From: Candidatus Melainabacteria bacterium
GTDB lineage: Bacteria; Cyanobacteriota; Vampirovibrionia; Obscuribacterales; Obscuribacteraceae
Assembly: GCA_016212515.1 (NCBI GenBank)
Contig: JACRFZ010000096.1
Span: forward strand, 1-64,000
Length of the DNA stretch: 64,000 nucleotides
Direction: 5' to 3'
Shown here: positions 30,901 to 40,500 of the stretch, in pieces
How the letters are laid out: every line of letters starts with the position of its first letter
How positions within the stretch are numbered: the first letter of the stretch is position 1
Notes under the pieces: model-generated
The model's input: only the letters and a program-made list of their open reading frames with translations
Told to the model about the DNA's origin: nothing
Database searches by the model: none
Translations under genes and position numbers: made by a program

Positions 30901-31413
30901 CTCTATTCGCCTGAGATACGCGGCGCGCAGATTGATGTCTTATGCAGTCTCAGTGATTATTTCTCGGCGGTCTTTTCCGATGTGCTCGACTTGCCGCAGT
31001 CTTTCTTGCTGGCCATTGCCATTTATTTGATAGGCGCCGGCATGTATATGAAGTTCTGCCGAAACTTCTGGTTCTATATGGGTTTTTGCCTTCTCTACGA
31101 TTTAATCATGTGCAGTGGTGAGAGGCATTGGCAGGACTATTCAATTGCTCTTCTTTCCGGTCTGATCAATAGTGTAATTGTCTGGTTCTTTATTGCAAAA
31201 CTGGCAAAACTGAATCCTGTCGCCTATTTGCTTAAAATTGTGCTGGATGACTGCTTGCCTTTCATTTATGCCATTTATGCCTATGGGCTGCCTGCCTTTG
31301 CTCCGGATATGGTGGCATTCTTGATTTACTTGCTTGCCCCCCTGGCAGTGCTTCTTTATCTAAGCTTGCGCAACCGCAGCCTCACGCGCGAAGCTCCGCA
31401 GCAGGTGCCGTAG
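27913..31413 (+). pseudogene. Large CPBP-type membrane protease gene interrupted by in-frame TGA
   Basis: Two open frames in the same phase are separated by a single TGA at 28816-28818 (codon 302 from ATG 27913). Without it, they read through as ~1,167 codons. The first part has a membrane anchor and an extracytoplasmic domain ending PDSW, then spans. The second part holds a CPBP intramembrane protease core: E438-E439-x3-R443 (EETVAR), H472 in VIWAFMH and H510 in HYLLDAF. A second copy of the anchor/domain follows, again ending in PDSW, then eight or more spans. The repeated architecture aligns across the stop, so one protein was or is made. Whether it is a mutation, a sequencing error or recoding is open. 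Confidence 0.75.
28816..28818 (+). other. In-frame TGA within the CPBP gene
   Basis: The flanking peptides read LTGFLD-stop-VNEFVSIQ. In the second, paralogous half the matching peptide is VLEQINHW, so coding continues across this point. Only a 5-bp stem (28829-28833 with 28849-28853) follows; no GGUCU-type SECIS loop is seen. Confidence 0.9.
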
Positions 31414-31745
31414 TCGTTTGCCACTCTTCCCCCGACCGGGGGAAGGCGAGTACACGAATTTAGAGTAATACTGACTGAAGGGTTTCCTTTTGCAAATAGT
31501 TTTATGCCTGATGGCGGTTAGCCGGTTGACAAGCTGGATGGCTGGGAATAGGCTCAGTATAGGTAGTCTACTTATTGGCTCTGGTTATTGGCTCTGGCGG
31601 TTTGATTTAGATTGGCGCGGCGGCAATATTTTGTCGTTTTCTTTGACGTGTTTTTAGTTGCTGCATTAGGTGGAATCGTTGTTTTGGCGCGTGCAGCTTT
31701 TCGCGGGTTTAGCTATTGGACGGCATTGAAGAGTCGGATAACTGT
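31414..31745 (+). other. Intergenic region upstream of hybrid kinase
   Basis: 332 bp without a convincing gene. It holds the hairpin at 31426-31445, a TTGACA at 31526-31531 with a weak -10, and a perfect tandem duplication of TTATTGGCTCTGG (31572-31584 and 31585-31597). Confidence 0.6.
31426..31445 (+). other. Perfect 8-bp hairpin downstream of CPBP gene
   Basis: CTTCCCCC (31426-31433), loop GACC, GGGGGAAG (31438-31445). It lies 13 nt after the stop. There is no T-run afterwards, so a Rho-independent terminator is only partly supported. Confidence 0.5.
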
Positions 31746-34223
31746 ATGGAAAAACGGTCGGAAGACACCTCACAAATGGAGTCCGCTGTGCGCCGGGCGG
31801 TGGCTTCCTTCACGCAGGAGCGCGTCTTCCTCTGCGATCCGGACGGCATACCGAAGTTTCTGGATAGGGTTTTCCCCGATGACCAGAGGGCCTTGCAGGC
31901 ACCTGATTGGGAAGCCATTGAGGAGAAGGGCTGGATTGCCGTCTGTGAAGAATCCGGCGCTGGACTGTTGGGAGAGAACGGCTGGCGGGCTAATTGCAGC
32001 AAGGGTAAGCCGTTTCAGTTGGAGCTTTCGCTGAAGTGCCTGGACGAGCAGAACCGCTGGTATCGAATATACGCCACTCCGTTTCAGGAAACGGGTGCGA
32101 CCTGTCAATGGTGCGGTACTTGCCGTCTGGTTGATGATGAAAGGAAACTACTTGTGGCTCTGGAGCATGCCCGCAAGGTTAAGTCGGAATTCGTAGCCAA
32201 CGTCTCCCATGAACTGAGAACTCCGCTTAACGGCATACTCGGAATGATTGAATTGCTTCTGCGCGGTGCTCTCAGTGAAGAGGCCCGCGAGCATGTGTTG
32301 ATGATGCAGGAGGCCGGTCGGTCTCTATTGAGTATTGTGAATGAGGTCCTCGATTTCTCCAAAATTGAGGCAGGCAAGTTACTGGTGGAAAAACGAGATT
32401 GCGACATCTTCTCAGTTGTGGAGGCGGTGACGCAGATATTGGCTCCGGCTGCCGCTGCTAAGAATATACTGCTTGTCTCATCGGTATCACGACTGGAGTC
32501 ACAGCGTTTCCATACCGATCCACAGCGCTTGCGCCAGATTTTGCTCAATCTTGTGGGAAATGCAGTCAAATTCACACTTTCCGGTCATATCATTTTGAAG
32601 GTGGAGCCATGCCTACTCAAAAATAGTGACCAGGAATGGTTGAGATTTTCTGTTTGTGATACCGGTGTTGGTATCGACCCCGGGCAGATTGAGAAGTTGT
32701 TTGAGCCCTTTGCACAGTCCTCCGTCAATGGGGGACGCGATAAGTCCGGGACCGGTCTGGGTCTGACGATTTCTAAGCGACTGGCTGAGCTTCTTGGCGG
32801 TATCATTGAGGTGCATAGTGAGCCTGATGTCGGCTCCACATTTTCTTTGCTTCTGCCCCTGGAAGATGAATTGGCCGAGACCGCTCTCAGCGATATCTGG
32901 AGTAAGCCGAGTCGCCCAGTTTCCAGTCCTGTTCGACTGTTATGCCTGGAGCCGACGGTCAATAATACGGCGGTATTGTCCGATGTGTTTGAGAGTTTCG
33001 ATTTGCTTCCTCAGTCTGCAAGTTCAGCGGAAGCTGCCATCCGCATTATCAACCAGGCGGAGCAGGACGGGCGACCGTTTCGTGCCGTGGTACTGGATTT
33101 TGTGCGCAATGATAAGGAATGCCAGTCGATGCTGCAGTATTTGCAGTATACCGGCTTAGATAAGGTTCTCAAGACAGTGGCGGTTTATGGCAGTGAGGCG
33201 GATGCCGGTTCTTATGGGAACGTGCACAGTTTATTTATGCCTCTTCTGCGCAGGCAGGTATTGGAAGTGATTTCTTATATTGCACCCGACTTCGGTAAAG
33301 GCGAATTGCTTACGAAGTCGGCGGAGAACCCCCGTCTCACCAGTCGTATTGTCCTGAGCGGACCAGTTGCTGCCGGCGGTAAGGTGCCGGTGATTTCTGC
33401 CGGTGACCGGCGGCGGGCGCTGGTAGCGGATGATCATGCCATCAATCAGAAAGTGCTGAATCTATTTCTCTCTGATTTGGGTTTTGAAGTAGACGTCACG
33501 GTCGATGGTGTGGATGCCGTGCATGCATTCAAAGAAAAAGCCTACAGTATTGTTTTTCTGGATTGTCAGATGCCCCGCTTGAACGGCTTCGAGGCCGCCA
33601 AAATTATCCGTGAGATCCAGACTCGAAGAGGAGTTTCCGTACCTGTTATAGCCGTAACCGCCAATGCCATGGACGGCGCGCGCGAGGAGTGTTTGCTGGG
33701 CGGAATGGATGATTATCTTAGCAAGCCGGTAGATCCTGCGGCGCTGGAGAAGCTGGTAGAGCATTGGTTGGGACCGGTGACAAGGCGAGTTACACCGGGC
33801 CGTCCGGTTCCCTGTATCACCGCCCGGGCTTTGATGCAGTCCCAGGGGCTGGTGGATTTTGCTTATTTGCGTCGTAGTTTTGAACCTTCCTTATTGCCGA
33901 TGATATGTGAGCTTTTCGACCGGGATTTTTGTGCGCAGCTCGAGCAGATGAAACTGCTGCTGGCGACGGGAGACTTGAATGGTTTGGAATCGAAGCTGGA
34001 AACCATGGTTTCGGCCTATGAGTTGATTAAGGCTCAAAGATTGGTGGATCTCAGCCGCGGCCTGCAGGAAGCGTTCAGGCAGAGACAGTTGGAAAAGGCC
34101 TGCGATGATCTGGATTTGTTGATCAGACTGACGGACAAGCTGGTCAGTGACCTGGAGTATGAGTTTACGGACAAGTCTACGGTAACTCTGCCGACCCTTG
34201 GACCTAATTCACGCACAATGTAA
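31746..34223 (+). CDS. Hybrid sensor histidine kinase/response regulator
   Basis: I chose ATG 31746; a TTG at 31716 is also in frame. The 825-aa protein has an N-terminal sensory region of ~130 residues with no transmembrane span. A HisKA domain follows with H155 (SHELRTPLNG), then an HATPase with LNLVGNAVKF, CDTGVGID and GTGLGLTISKRLAE. A first, degenerate receiver (residues ~400-510) has VVLDFVRND at 448-456. A canonical receiver follows (VADDHAINQKVL, D606 in FLDCQMPRLNG, K in DYLSKPVD). The C-terminal ~110 residues are helical, in the place of an HPt domain, but without the expected HxxKG motif. It is probably cytoplasmic; the output partner is unknown. Confidence 0.88.
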   Translation: MEKRSEDTSQMESAVRRAVASFTQERVFLCDPDGIPKFLDRVFPDDQRALQAPDWEAIEEKGWIAVCEESGAGLLGENGWRANCSKGKPFQLELSLKCLDEQNRWYRIYATPFQETGATCQWCGTCRLVDDERKLLVALEHARKVKSEFVANVSHELRTPLNGILGMIELLLRGALSEEAREHVLMMQEAGRSLLSIVNEVLDFSKIEAGKLLVEKRDCDIFSVVEAVTQILAPAAAAKNILLVSSVSRLESQRFHTDPQRLRQILLNLVGNAVKFTLSGHIILKVEPCLLKNSDQEWLRFSVCDTGVGIDPGQIEKLFEPFAQSSVNGGRDKSGTGLGLTISKRLAELLGGIIEVHSEPDVGSTFSLLLPLEDELAETALSDIWSKPSRPVSSPVRLLCLEPTVNNTAVLSDVFESFDLLPQSASSAEAAIRIINQAEQDGRPFRAVVLDFVRNDKECQSMLQYLQYTGLDKVLKTVAVYGSEADAGSYGNVHSLFMPLLRRQVLEVISYIAPDFGKGELLTKSAENPRLTSRIVLSGPVAAGGKVPVISAGDRRRALVADDHAINQKVLNLFLSDLGFEVDVTVDGVDAVHAFKEKAYSIVFLDCQMPRLNGFEAAKIIREIQTRRGVSVPVIAVTANAMDGAREECLLGGMDDYLSKPVDPAALEKLVEHWLGPVTRRVTPGRPVPCITARALMQSQGLVDFAYLRRSFEPSLLPMICELFDRDFCAQLEQMKLLLATGDLNGLESKLETMVSAYELIKAQRLVDLSRGLQEAFRQRQLEKACDDLDLLIRLTDKLVSDLEYEFTDKSTVTLPTLGPNSRTM

Positions 34224-34245
34224 ATTGTCTGCGCCGGAACTGCTC

Positions 34246-35196
34246 TTAGAGGGCCGCTCCGCTTTTCTCCGCACCGGCATTGTTCTCGTTGAAGACAGGC
34301 GCCAGATAGTTTTTTAGCTTGATTCGCCTGTCGCTACCATCGGCTTGAGGCAAGACTATAACCGGTTCCACCACAAGAAATTGGTAGACGGAATAGGGAA
34401 GGCGCTGGTCACGCCTGACCATGTGGAGCTTGAGCGTGATTCTTTCCAGGCGGGGTAACTTTTGCAGGATCTCCTCTTGAGATAGTTCGCTGCCATCCTG
34501 GCGTTTGACCTTGCCGGCATCGGCCGGATGTAAGTACTTGATATGGTCTTCGCCGAAGAGATTTTTGGCCATTTCTTCTACTTTGTCGTTGGCACCGCTG
34601 ACGGCACGGTCGCGGGAGGCGGAGTCGTTCCCTGGTTTCTCCAGCGCTTTGGCCGCAGCCGGCAAAGCCGTGAGACCGGGGCTTAAGTCAGGTCTGAGGC
34701 GCAGGCAGAACCCTCTCCAGGCTTCGGCATCAGGATTATCGAGAAAGTTCTGCAATTCGTTTTCGGTCATTTCATAACCGTAGGCCATGGCCAGAGGCAG
34801 GAAACGAGGCTGGTATTTGTGGAAGTCAAAACTGATTGGAACATTGACTTCCCAGTCTTCGGGGCGGTCCAGAAAGCTTGTGGGTTTCACTGTCGTGGCG
34901 ATTTGTCTGGCTTGAGGTTCTCCGACCTTGAATTCTTTGCCGAAGAGAAATGCCAGATTCTGTGATTCATTGGAGGCATAGACAAGGTATGAAACCCAGC
35001 CCAGACTGCCGGGGCAGCGGCAGGTATTGGTCCCGAAGCCTTCCACTGCCGCTTTGTAATTGCCGGCCTGGATATTGCTCAGAAATTCCTCGGCTTTGGG
35101 AGCCGGCCCTCTCGTCTTTACCGGCGCGTTCAAGGCCGTATAACCAAGGGTGATGAAGACCCCTAAAAATATAACCATAACCAGTAGACGATTCAT
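34246..35196 (-). CDS. Secreted hypothetical protein
   Basis: The 316-aa protein starts with a hydrophobic signal/anchor (MNRLLVMVIFLGVFITLGYTALNAP). The following domain (EEFLSNIQAGNYKAAVEGF) begins like a DUF4878/NTF2-type ligand-binding fold. It contains an unusual CRCPGSLGWVSYLVYA segment and a C-terminal strand-rich part (PYSVYQFLVVEPVIVLPQADGS). No known family is recognised. A -10-like TATAGC sits ~7 nt before the ATG, so its mRNA could have a very short leader. It is convergent with the hybrid kinase. Confidence 0.6.
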   Translation of the reverse strand: MNRLLVMVIFLGVFITLGYTALNAPVKTRGPAPKAEEFLSNIQAGNYKAAVEGFGTNTCRCPGSLGWVSYLVYASNESQNLAFLFGKEFKVGEPQARQIATTVKPTSFLDRPEDWEVNVPISFDFHKYQPRFLPLAMAYGYEMTENELQNFLDNPDAEAWRGFCLRLRPDLSPGLTALPAAAKALEKPGNDSASRDRAVSGANDKVEEMAKNLFGEDHIKYLHPADAGKVKRQDGSELSQEEILQKLPRLERITLKLHMVRRDQRLPYSVYQFLVVEPVIVLPQADGSDRRIKLKNYLAPVFNENNAGAEKSGAAL

Positions 35197-35367
35197 ATTC
35201 GCTATAATCTAGTGCAATGTTGGTGCGATTTGGGCGTTCCGAGCTTTCTTACGGTGTTTTCGGTAATTACTGCTCCACCTTCGGGTCTGGTCAAGCTTAT
35301 CGGGTTCACCATTGAAGCTAGTTTAATGGACCATATTTGAGTTAGAGTCTAACACGGAGTTAATCTC

Positions 35368-36834
35368 ATGGGGCAAAACGATCTGGCAGGGCTTATGGCA
35401 AACGGCCTGCATCCTGTTCTCTTAGCTCTGTGCCTGGTGGTTTTCCTCTTTGATCTGGTTCGCTCCAAGTTCTGGACTGTGGACTTGAGCCCTCTCAAGA
35501 GCCAGCTCAAGTTGCTTCTGGCAGTAGCCGGTTTTCTCGCGGCTATCTTTGCGGTGGGCTTTTCCTTTCAGTATGATTTTGCCTCTTATTGGCCTTATGC
35601 GGCTCTTGGACTTGCCGGCGTCTATCTCTCCGGCGTCATAGATCCTTCCAAGCATCGTAATATGCGGACAACATTTTTGCTCGGCATAAGTGCTGCCCTC
35701 GTCACTAGTAAACCCGAGCACCTCACCGAGGCGGCCGCTGCCTTCAGTGCCGGCATGTTGGCCTGGAAGGTTATGTCTAACTTTACTTCGCCGCAACTGG
35801 CTCGATTGGATGATGTGGCGGCGTCCTTTGCTTATTTGGCCTCCATGGCCTGTGCCACCTCTACTCTCTCGACCTCAGGTCGAAACGGTGACATCATCGC
35901 CGGTGCCTTTGCCACGGCCGTCTTGCTCAACTTGATGCAGCGACCCTTTATGCATGACGATAAGCTCATCGTCAAAAGGTTGGTTCTGACCATAGCCGGC
36001 GGGCTGGGTATGCTGGTGGTTTTGACCAAGGGGTTGAATGCTCTCACTTTTACTAATCTAGCGGTGCTGGTTGGTGCCGGTTTCGGTTCCATGTATGCCC
36101 TCGATGCTCTCGGGCGGATGGCTCAGGATGAGCGGCTCTCCGACGGAGAGCGGGCCGGCAAGCACATCAAGGCCTTGTTGATAGTCGGCATTTTTACCTT
36201 GCTTTCAACCAGACTCTTCGGCAATTTGGGACTAGCTGTCATTTCAGCTTGTGTTATGGTTTCTGCCTTTACACAACTGCCGGCTTGCGCTGCCATGTTC
36301 TTTGGCGCAAGGCTTATGGAGCAGGCTTTCGCTGCGGCACAGGTATCAAATGTGACCGGCATTAACTTGCAGCATTCCTATGTGAGTGCGGCGCAGTACC
36401 TGGGATTTTTTGTGGTTATGGCTGTGATGGTCATGATCCGCTACAACAAGGAACGGCGCATTGATGCCGCAGCCATTACCTTGCTTGCCACCTTCGGTAC
36501 CGGGCTGGCCAGTTTCTTCCTGCACGCCGAACCGGCTGCTGGTTATCTGGTTGCCCTGGGCGTGGCCGGTGTTGTGGGGGCCGTTCTTTTGCAGACCTTC
36601 TTTGGGCGCAGCCCCGAGGATGAAGCTCGTTGCCTTTCCGTAATTTTGATTCCGTCTCTGGCCGGGTCTTGCGCCGTACTTTCAGGCGGTCTGGTGGCAG
36701 CGGGGCTGACCGCTTCCATGGAGGAGCGCCTCACGACCCTGGGTGTTTTAGCCGGACTGACCGTGGTCTTGCTCCTGCTTTCCCACTTCTTTGGAAAATC
36801 AAGGACCGATACGGTAACAGTCGCGGGAGACTAG
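35368..36834 (+). CDS. Polytopic membrane protein of unknown function
   Basis: The 488-aa protein has about 12-14 hydrophobic spans, starting with HPVLLALCLVVFLFDLV and ending with LGVLAGLTVVLLLLSHFFG. A loop with GRMAQDERLSDGERAGKHIK lies in the middle. There are many small residues (A, G) in the helices. I see no transporter signature. The perfect inverted repeat GTTAGA-G-TCTAAC (35341-35353) lies 15 nt before the ATG, overlapping the likely leader, and could be an operator. The 3' end overlaps the convergent VanW gene by 36 bp. Confidence 0.7.
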   Translation: MGQNDLAGLMANGLHPVLLALCLVVFLFDLVRSKFWTVDLSPLKSQLKLLLAVAGFLAAIFAVGFSFQYDFASYWPYAALGLAGVYLSGVIDPSKHRNMRTTFLLGISAALVTSKPEHLTEAAAAFSAGMLAWKVMSNFTSPQLARLDDVAASFAYLASMACATSTLSTSGRNGDIIAGAFATAVLLNLMQRPFMHDDKLIVKRLVLTIAGGLGMLVVLTKGLNALTFTNLAVLVGAGFGSMYALDALGRMAQDERLSDGERAGKHIKALLIVGIFTLLSTRLFGNLGLAVISACVMVSAFTQLPACAAMFFGARLMEQAFAAAQVSNVTGINLQHSYVSAAQYLGFFVVMAVMVMIRYNKERRIDAAAITLLATFGTGLASFFLHAEPAAGYLVALGVAGVVGAVLLQTFFGRSPEDEARCLSVILIPSLAGSCAVLSGGLVAAGLTASMEERLTTLGVLAGLTVVLLLLSHFFGKSRTDTVTVAGD

Positions 36835-37503
36835 CCGGGTCTCGGGGTTGCCGTTTTCGGTTTCAGAAGAGAGCAAATAAACTTCCACCAGGCAAGTGCG
36901 ATTGTCTCTGGCTATCTCCTTCCTTTCCAGTTGGCGTTTGATTGGTTTCAGTCCAGCCTTTCCCAGCATCTTCATCGAGGCGAAATTGCCTTCCACCTGG
37001 CAGGAAATCTCCACCGGGTAGGGAAGGCTGTTCTTGAGTTTTAAATCCTGACTGCCGTACCAGACCGTGGCGTCGAGACCGGGGGCTACTGAACGGACGG
37101 GTCGCACATGATTGCTTCGTTCTATAACTTCGAGGCCTGAGAGCAAAGCCAGTTGATAGAGATTGGAAGAAATCAGGCAGATGCCGCCGCCGCTGGTGGC
37201 AATGCGATCATTGCCCAGATAGCCCGGGGCCGGTACATAACCGCCCCTGGTGGTACGCTGACCAAGTCTTTGATTGAAGGAAAAGATCTGCCCCGGCTTT
37301 ATGATTGTGCCATCCAGTCGGGAAAGGGCGCTGGCGAAATTCTGGCGATGGGGGCCGGAATAGCCGGAGAGATTGATGCTTCTTCCGGCCAGTTCGGTGG
37401 CGAAGGGGTGCGTGGCCAGGTGAAAGGTCAGAAGAGCGGGAATGAGCAGGGCAAGAAAAATATTGCCCGGCTTCTGCCAACTTTTCCATTGCCCGCCTTT
37501 CAC
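36799..37503 (-). CDS. VanW-family protein
   Basis: The 234-aa protein has an N-terminal membrane anchor (residues ~14-32). The VanW domain is clear: LSRLDGTIIKPGQIFSFNQRLG, TTRGGYVPAPGYLG, GGGICLISSNLYQLALLSGLEVIERSNHVRPV and DATVWYGSQDLKLKNSLPYPVEI. The biochemical role of VanW is unknown; members occur with cell-wall genes, including some vancomycin-resistance clusters. The gene starts 11 nt after the alpha-2-macroglobulin stop, so it is the third gene of that operon. It would be anchored with its domain outside the cytoplasm. Confidence 0.92.
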   Translation of the reverse strand: MKGGQWKSWQKPGNIFLALLIPALLTFHLATHPFATELAGRSINLSGYSGPHRQNFASALSRLDGTIIKPGQIFSFNQRLGQRTTRGGYVPAPGYLGNDRIATSGGGICLISSNLYQLALLSGLEVIERSNHVRPVRSVAPGLDATVWYGSQDLKLKNSLPYPVEISCQVEGNFASMKMLGKAGLKPIKRQLERKEIARDNRTCLVEVYLLSSETENGNPETRLVSRDCYRIGP

Positions 37504-37514
37504 CCCTGCTTACC

Positions 37515-40500
37515 TTATTCGCTGATGGTCAATTGATCGAGATTGGAGAGACCTTTGATGGCGCGACTGTACATGCCTTCCATATTAACGGGAGCCACGT
37601 TCACTTTGCCCGGCAATTCCATGCGCAGAAGGGTTGAGAACTCCGACTTGCCAGCTTTGAGATGGGAGCCGAAGAAGACAATCTTGTCATCAAGGATATC
37701 CTGATGTGTCCACCAGGGCGCTTCCCAATCACCCTGCACGTGATTCTCTTCCTCTACTGCATCTTCTTTGGCGGCGTTTTCCACTACTTCGGCGCCGCTG
37801 GGCAGAGCTGCTTCTACGATGACGTAAGGAAGCGAGCGTGGGGTTTCCACCAGCACCTTCATCAATATGGTTTCCCCTGCCTTAATCTGCCCGCCGGCGA
37901 TTGGTTCCGCTTTCAGGTGGATGGTGCCGTCGGCAGTATTAGCCAGGGGCTTCAACCTGTAGAATTTTCTTTCCATTTTCAGGTCTTGCGGCAAGTTTTC
38001 TACACCGGTCTGGGTCTTGCCCACCAGATTTTTGTAATAGCTGGTCTGGTTGCAATAGTAGAGACGGCTGCCATCATTACGCAAGGTGACTTTACTTGCC
38101 TCTTTCGTGGCCGGCAAGTTGAGCAACTTCTCGGGTCCGTAGCGATTGGAATCGCTCAAACTGATACCGTTCACCAGGCATCTGAAGCCGTTCATGACCT
38201 CAGGGCTGAGAGAGGCGGCTCTATCAGCGGCCCGGGCTTTCAATTCCTCCAGCAGCAGGGCCTTGAACACGGCTGCCGTGGCTTTTGTCGTACCCCAGCC
38301 TTCCTTGCCCCTGGTGAGCAGGAGCCAGTTTTTAACAAGCTCAATCTGTCCGGAAAGTTCCGGCCGCACTTCCACCAGTGCCGTCATTGCCAGAGCTGTG
38401 CTTTCTTCGGGAGTGAAGCGGTAGGGGTAATAGTTCTGCTCCTTGTCCCCGATGAAGGCGGCCAGTCGTTTTGAGTATTCCCAGTCGATGGTAGCCTCTG
38501 TAGTGTTGGCGATTTCTATGAGGCGATTGATGGCGCTGGTGGCATGCTCTCGCTGACCAAGGTTGTTGGCGGCGCGGGCATAGTAGGCGATGGCCTCGAC
38601 AGGCATGGTCTGGAACTGCTCAGGCTCTCGCAGATAGCCGAAGGCTTCCTTGAGCAGCGCTTGAGTATTGGCCTGCTGACTAGCTGCCTTATCCTTGTAC
38701 AAGCTTCTGGCATAGAGCATGTAGGTCATGTCCACCAGGCGGGCTCTGTCCTCATAGGCGTCCTTAAGGCGTTTGGGGTCTCTCAATTGCTTGAGCATCT
38801 CTTTCAAGCTGTTGTCCGTCCACTTGCAGGCTCGCTCCATGGCGGCGGCATCGACGGCATAGCCTGCTTCCGAAAGCAGTTTCATGCCTTCCATAACGTA
38901 GGCGGTCAGATAAGGTCTCGACTCATCACTCTGCCACCAGCCCCAGCCTCCATCGCCGTGCTGGTAGGAAGAGAGCTTTTGCATGGCTTCCTTGTAGACG
39001 GCATCGAAGCGTTTTTTGTCGCTGGCGCTGAGCGGCACCGACAATTGTTTGTTCAGTTGCATCGCCACTGTTGCTGGTACCAGTCTGCTCATGGTCTGTT
39101 CGGTGCAGCCATATGGGTAATCGATGAGAGCGGAGAAATTGCCCAGGACGGGTCCGATGGTTGAGCCGGCTACACCGAAGCTGCGTTTTATGGTTCCGGG
39201 GGCGGCATCCACTGCCTCCGGCACTTCGATTGCTCTTTCGATGTCGTCTTTTGTCATCATGCCGGCTCGCACCAGACTGACTGCTATGCCCATGGGTTTG
39301 ACGCTTACGGTGCGCTCCAGGGCATCGGCGGCTGTCTGCCCGATGGCCGTCAGCTTAATGGTTGTCTCACCGATAGTGACTGCTTCTACGTTCCAGCTGA
39401 AGCGTTTGGCGCCGTCCGGCTCGATGGTCAATGTTTGAGCCAGGGGCAAGGTGGTCTTCAGATTGCTGCCCATGCTCAAATTGATTTTGACGGTCTGCGA
39501 CTTCCTGGTGTAGTTATGGATCACGGCCGTGACCAGGCCCTGGTCGCCCTGGGCGAAGAACCGGGGCAGAGCCAGTCTGGCGATTATGTCCTGGGTGGAG
39601 ATAACCTTGGCAATGGAGGCACCGACATCGCAACCGGCAGTGATACCACGTACAGTGGCCCGCCAGGTGGTCAGGTTGTCCGGCAGTTTGAATTTGACTA
39701 CGGCTTTACCTTCGGCGTCGGTGACCAGGTTGGGGAACCAGGCGGCGGTATCTTTGAAATCTTTGCGCACCCGCGGTTCCAATTTGTCCGGTCCGCCCGA
39801 ATACTGCTCGGGGAAGGAGCAGAGGGTGGTCACCCAGTTGGAAATGCGGCTGTAGAAGAACTTCCGTATGTCTTCAGCGGTTTCCGGGCGGATGGCATAA
39901 ATGCTTTCGTCAACCACGCCCAGGGACACCTCCGCTCCCGCTGCCGGCTTACCATCGGCGGTCAGGGCCCGGATGGTGTATACGGCATCGTCGCCGGGTT
40001 TGTACCTTTCTTTGTCGGTCTCAATGGATAGCTTGAGGAAGTGATTGTCAGGGCTGACCATGACTGGTTCTTCCTGCGAATAGAACTGGCGTTTCTTGCC
40101 TACCACCGACACGGTCACGTAGAAGTTGGGCGCATAATTTGGCTTGATATCCACTTCTACTACCTGGGCCGAAGATGTTAGCGGCACTACCTTCAGCTCA
40201 TGCAGTTTGTAGCCTTCCACGCCCACCAGTGCTTCCATGCCTTCTTTGCCGGTGAACGGTCCGCTTATTACAAGGCGAGCCTTATCGCCGGCTTTGTAGA
40301 CTTTCTTGTCAAGCTTGACGGTGAGGGGTTGTTTGTCTGCTTCTTTCTCGGAGAAGAAGAAAGGTTTCTCGCCGGCAGCTACCCAGATTGAGGTGGTATC
40401 GACGACTTTGTGGTTGCCGTCGTCCTGCGCTTCTGCCACTACATAGTAGCTGTCCGAAGGCAGTTGATTGCCGATGGCTGCTTGTAGATGAGCGCGTCCG

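Noticed and set aside
28879-31413. Second half of the CPBP gene as a separate gene starting at TTG 28879
   Set aside because: There is no ribosome site, the frame is continuous with the upstream ORF, and the coding signal (VNEFVSIQAAYDT) continues between the TGA and that TTG.
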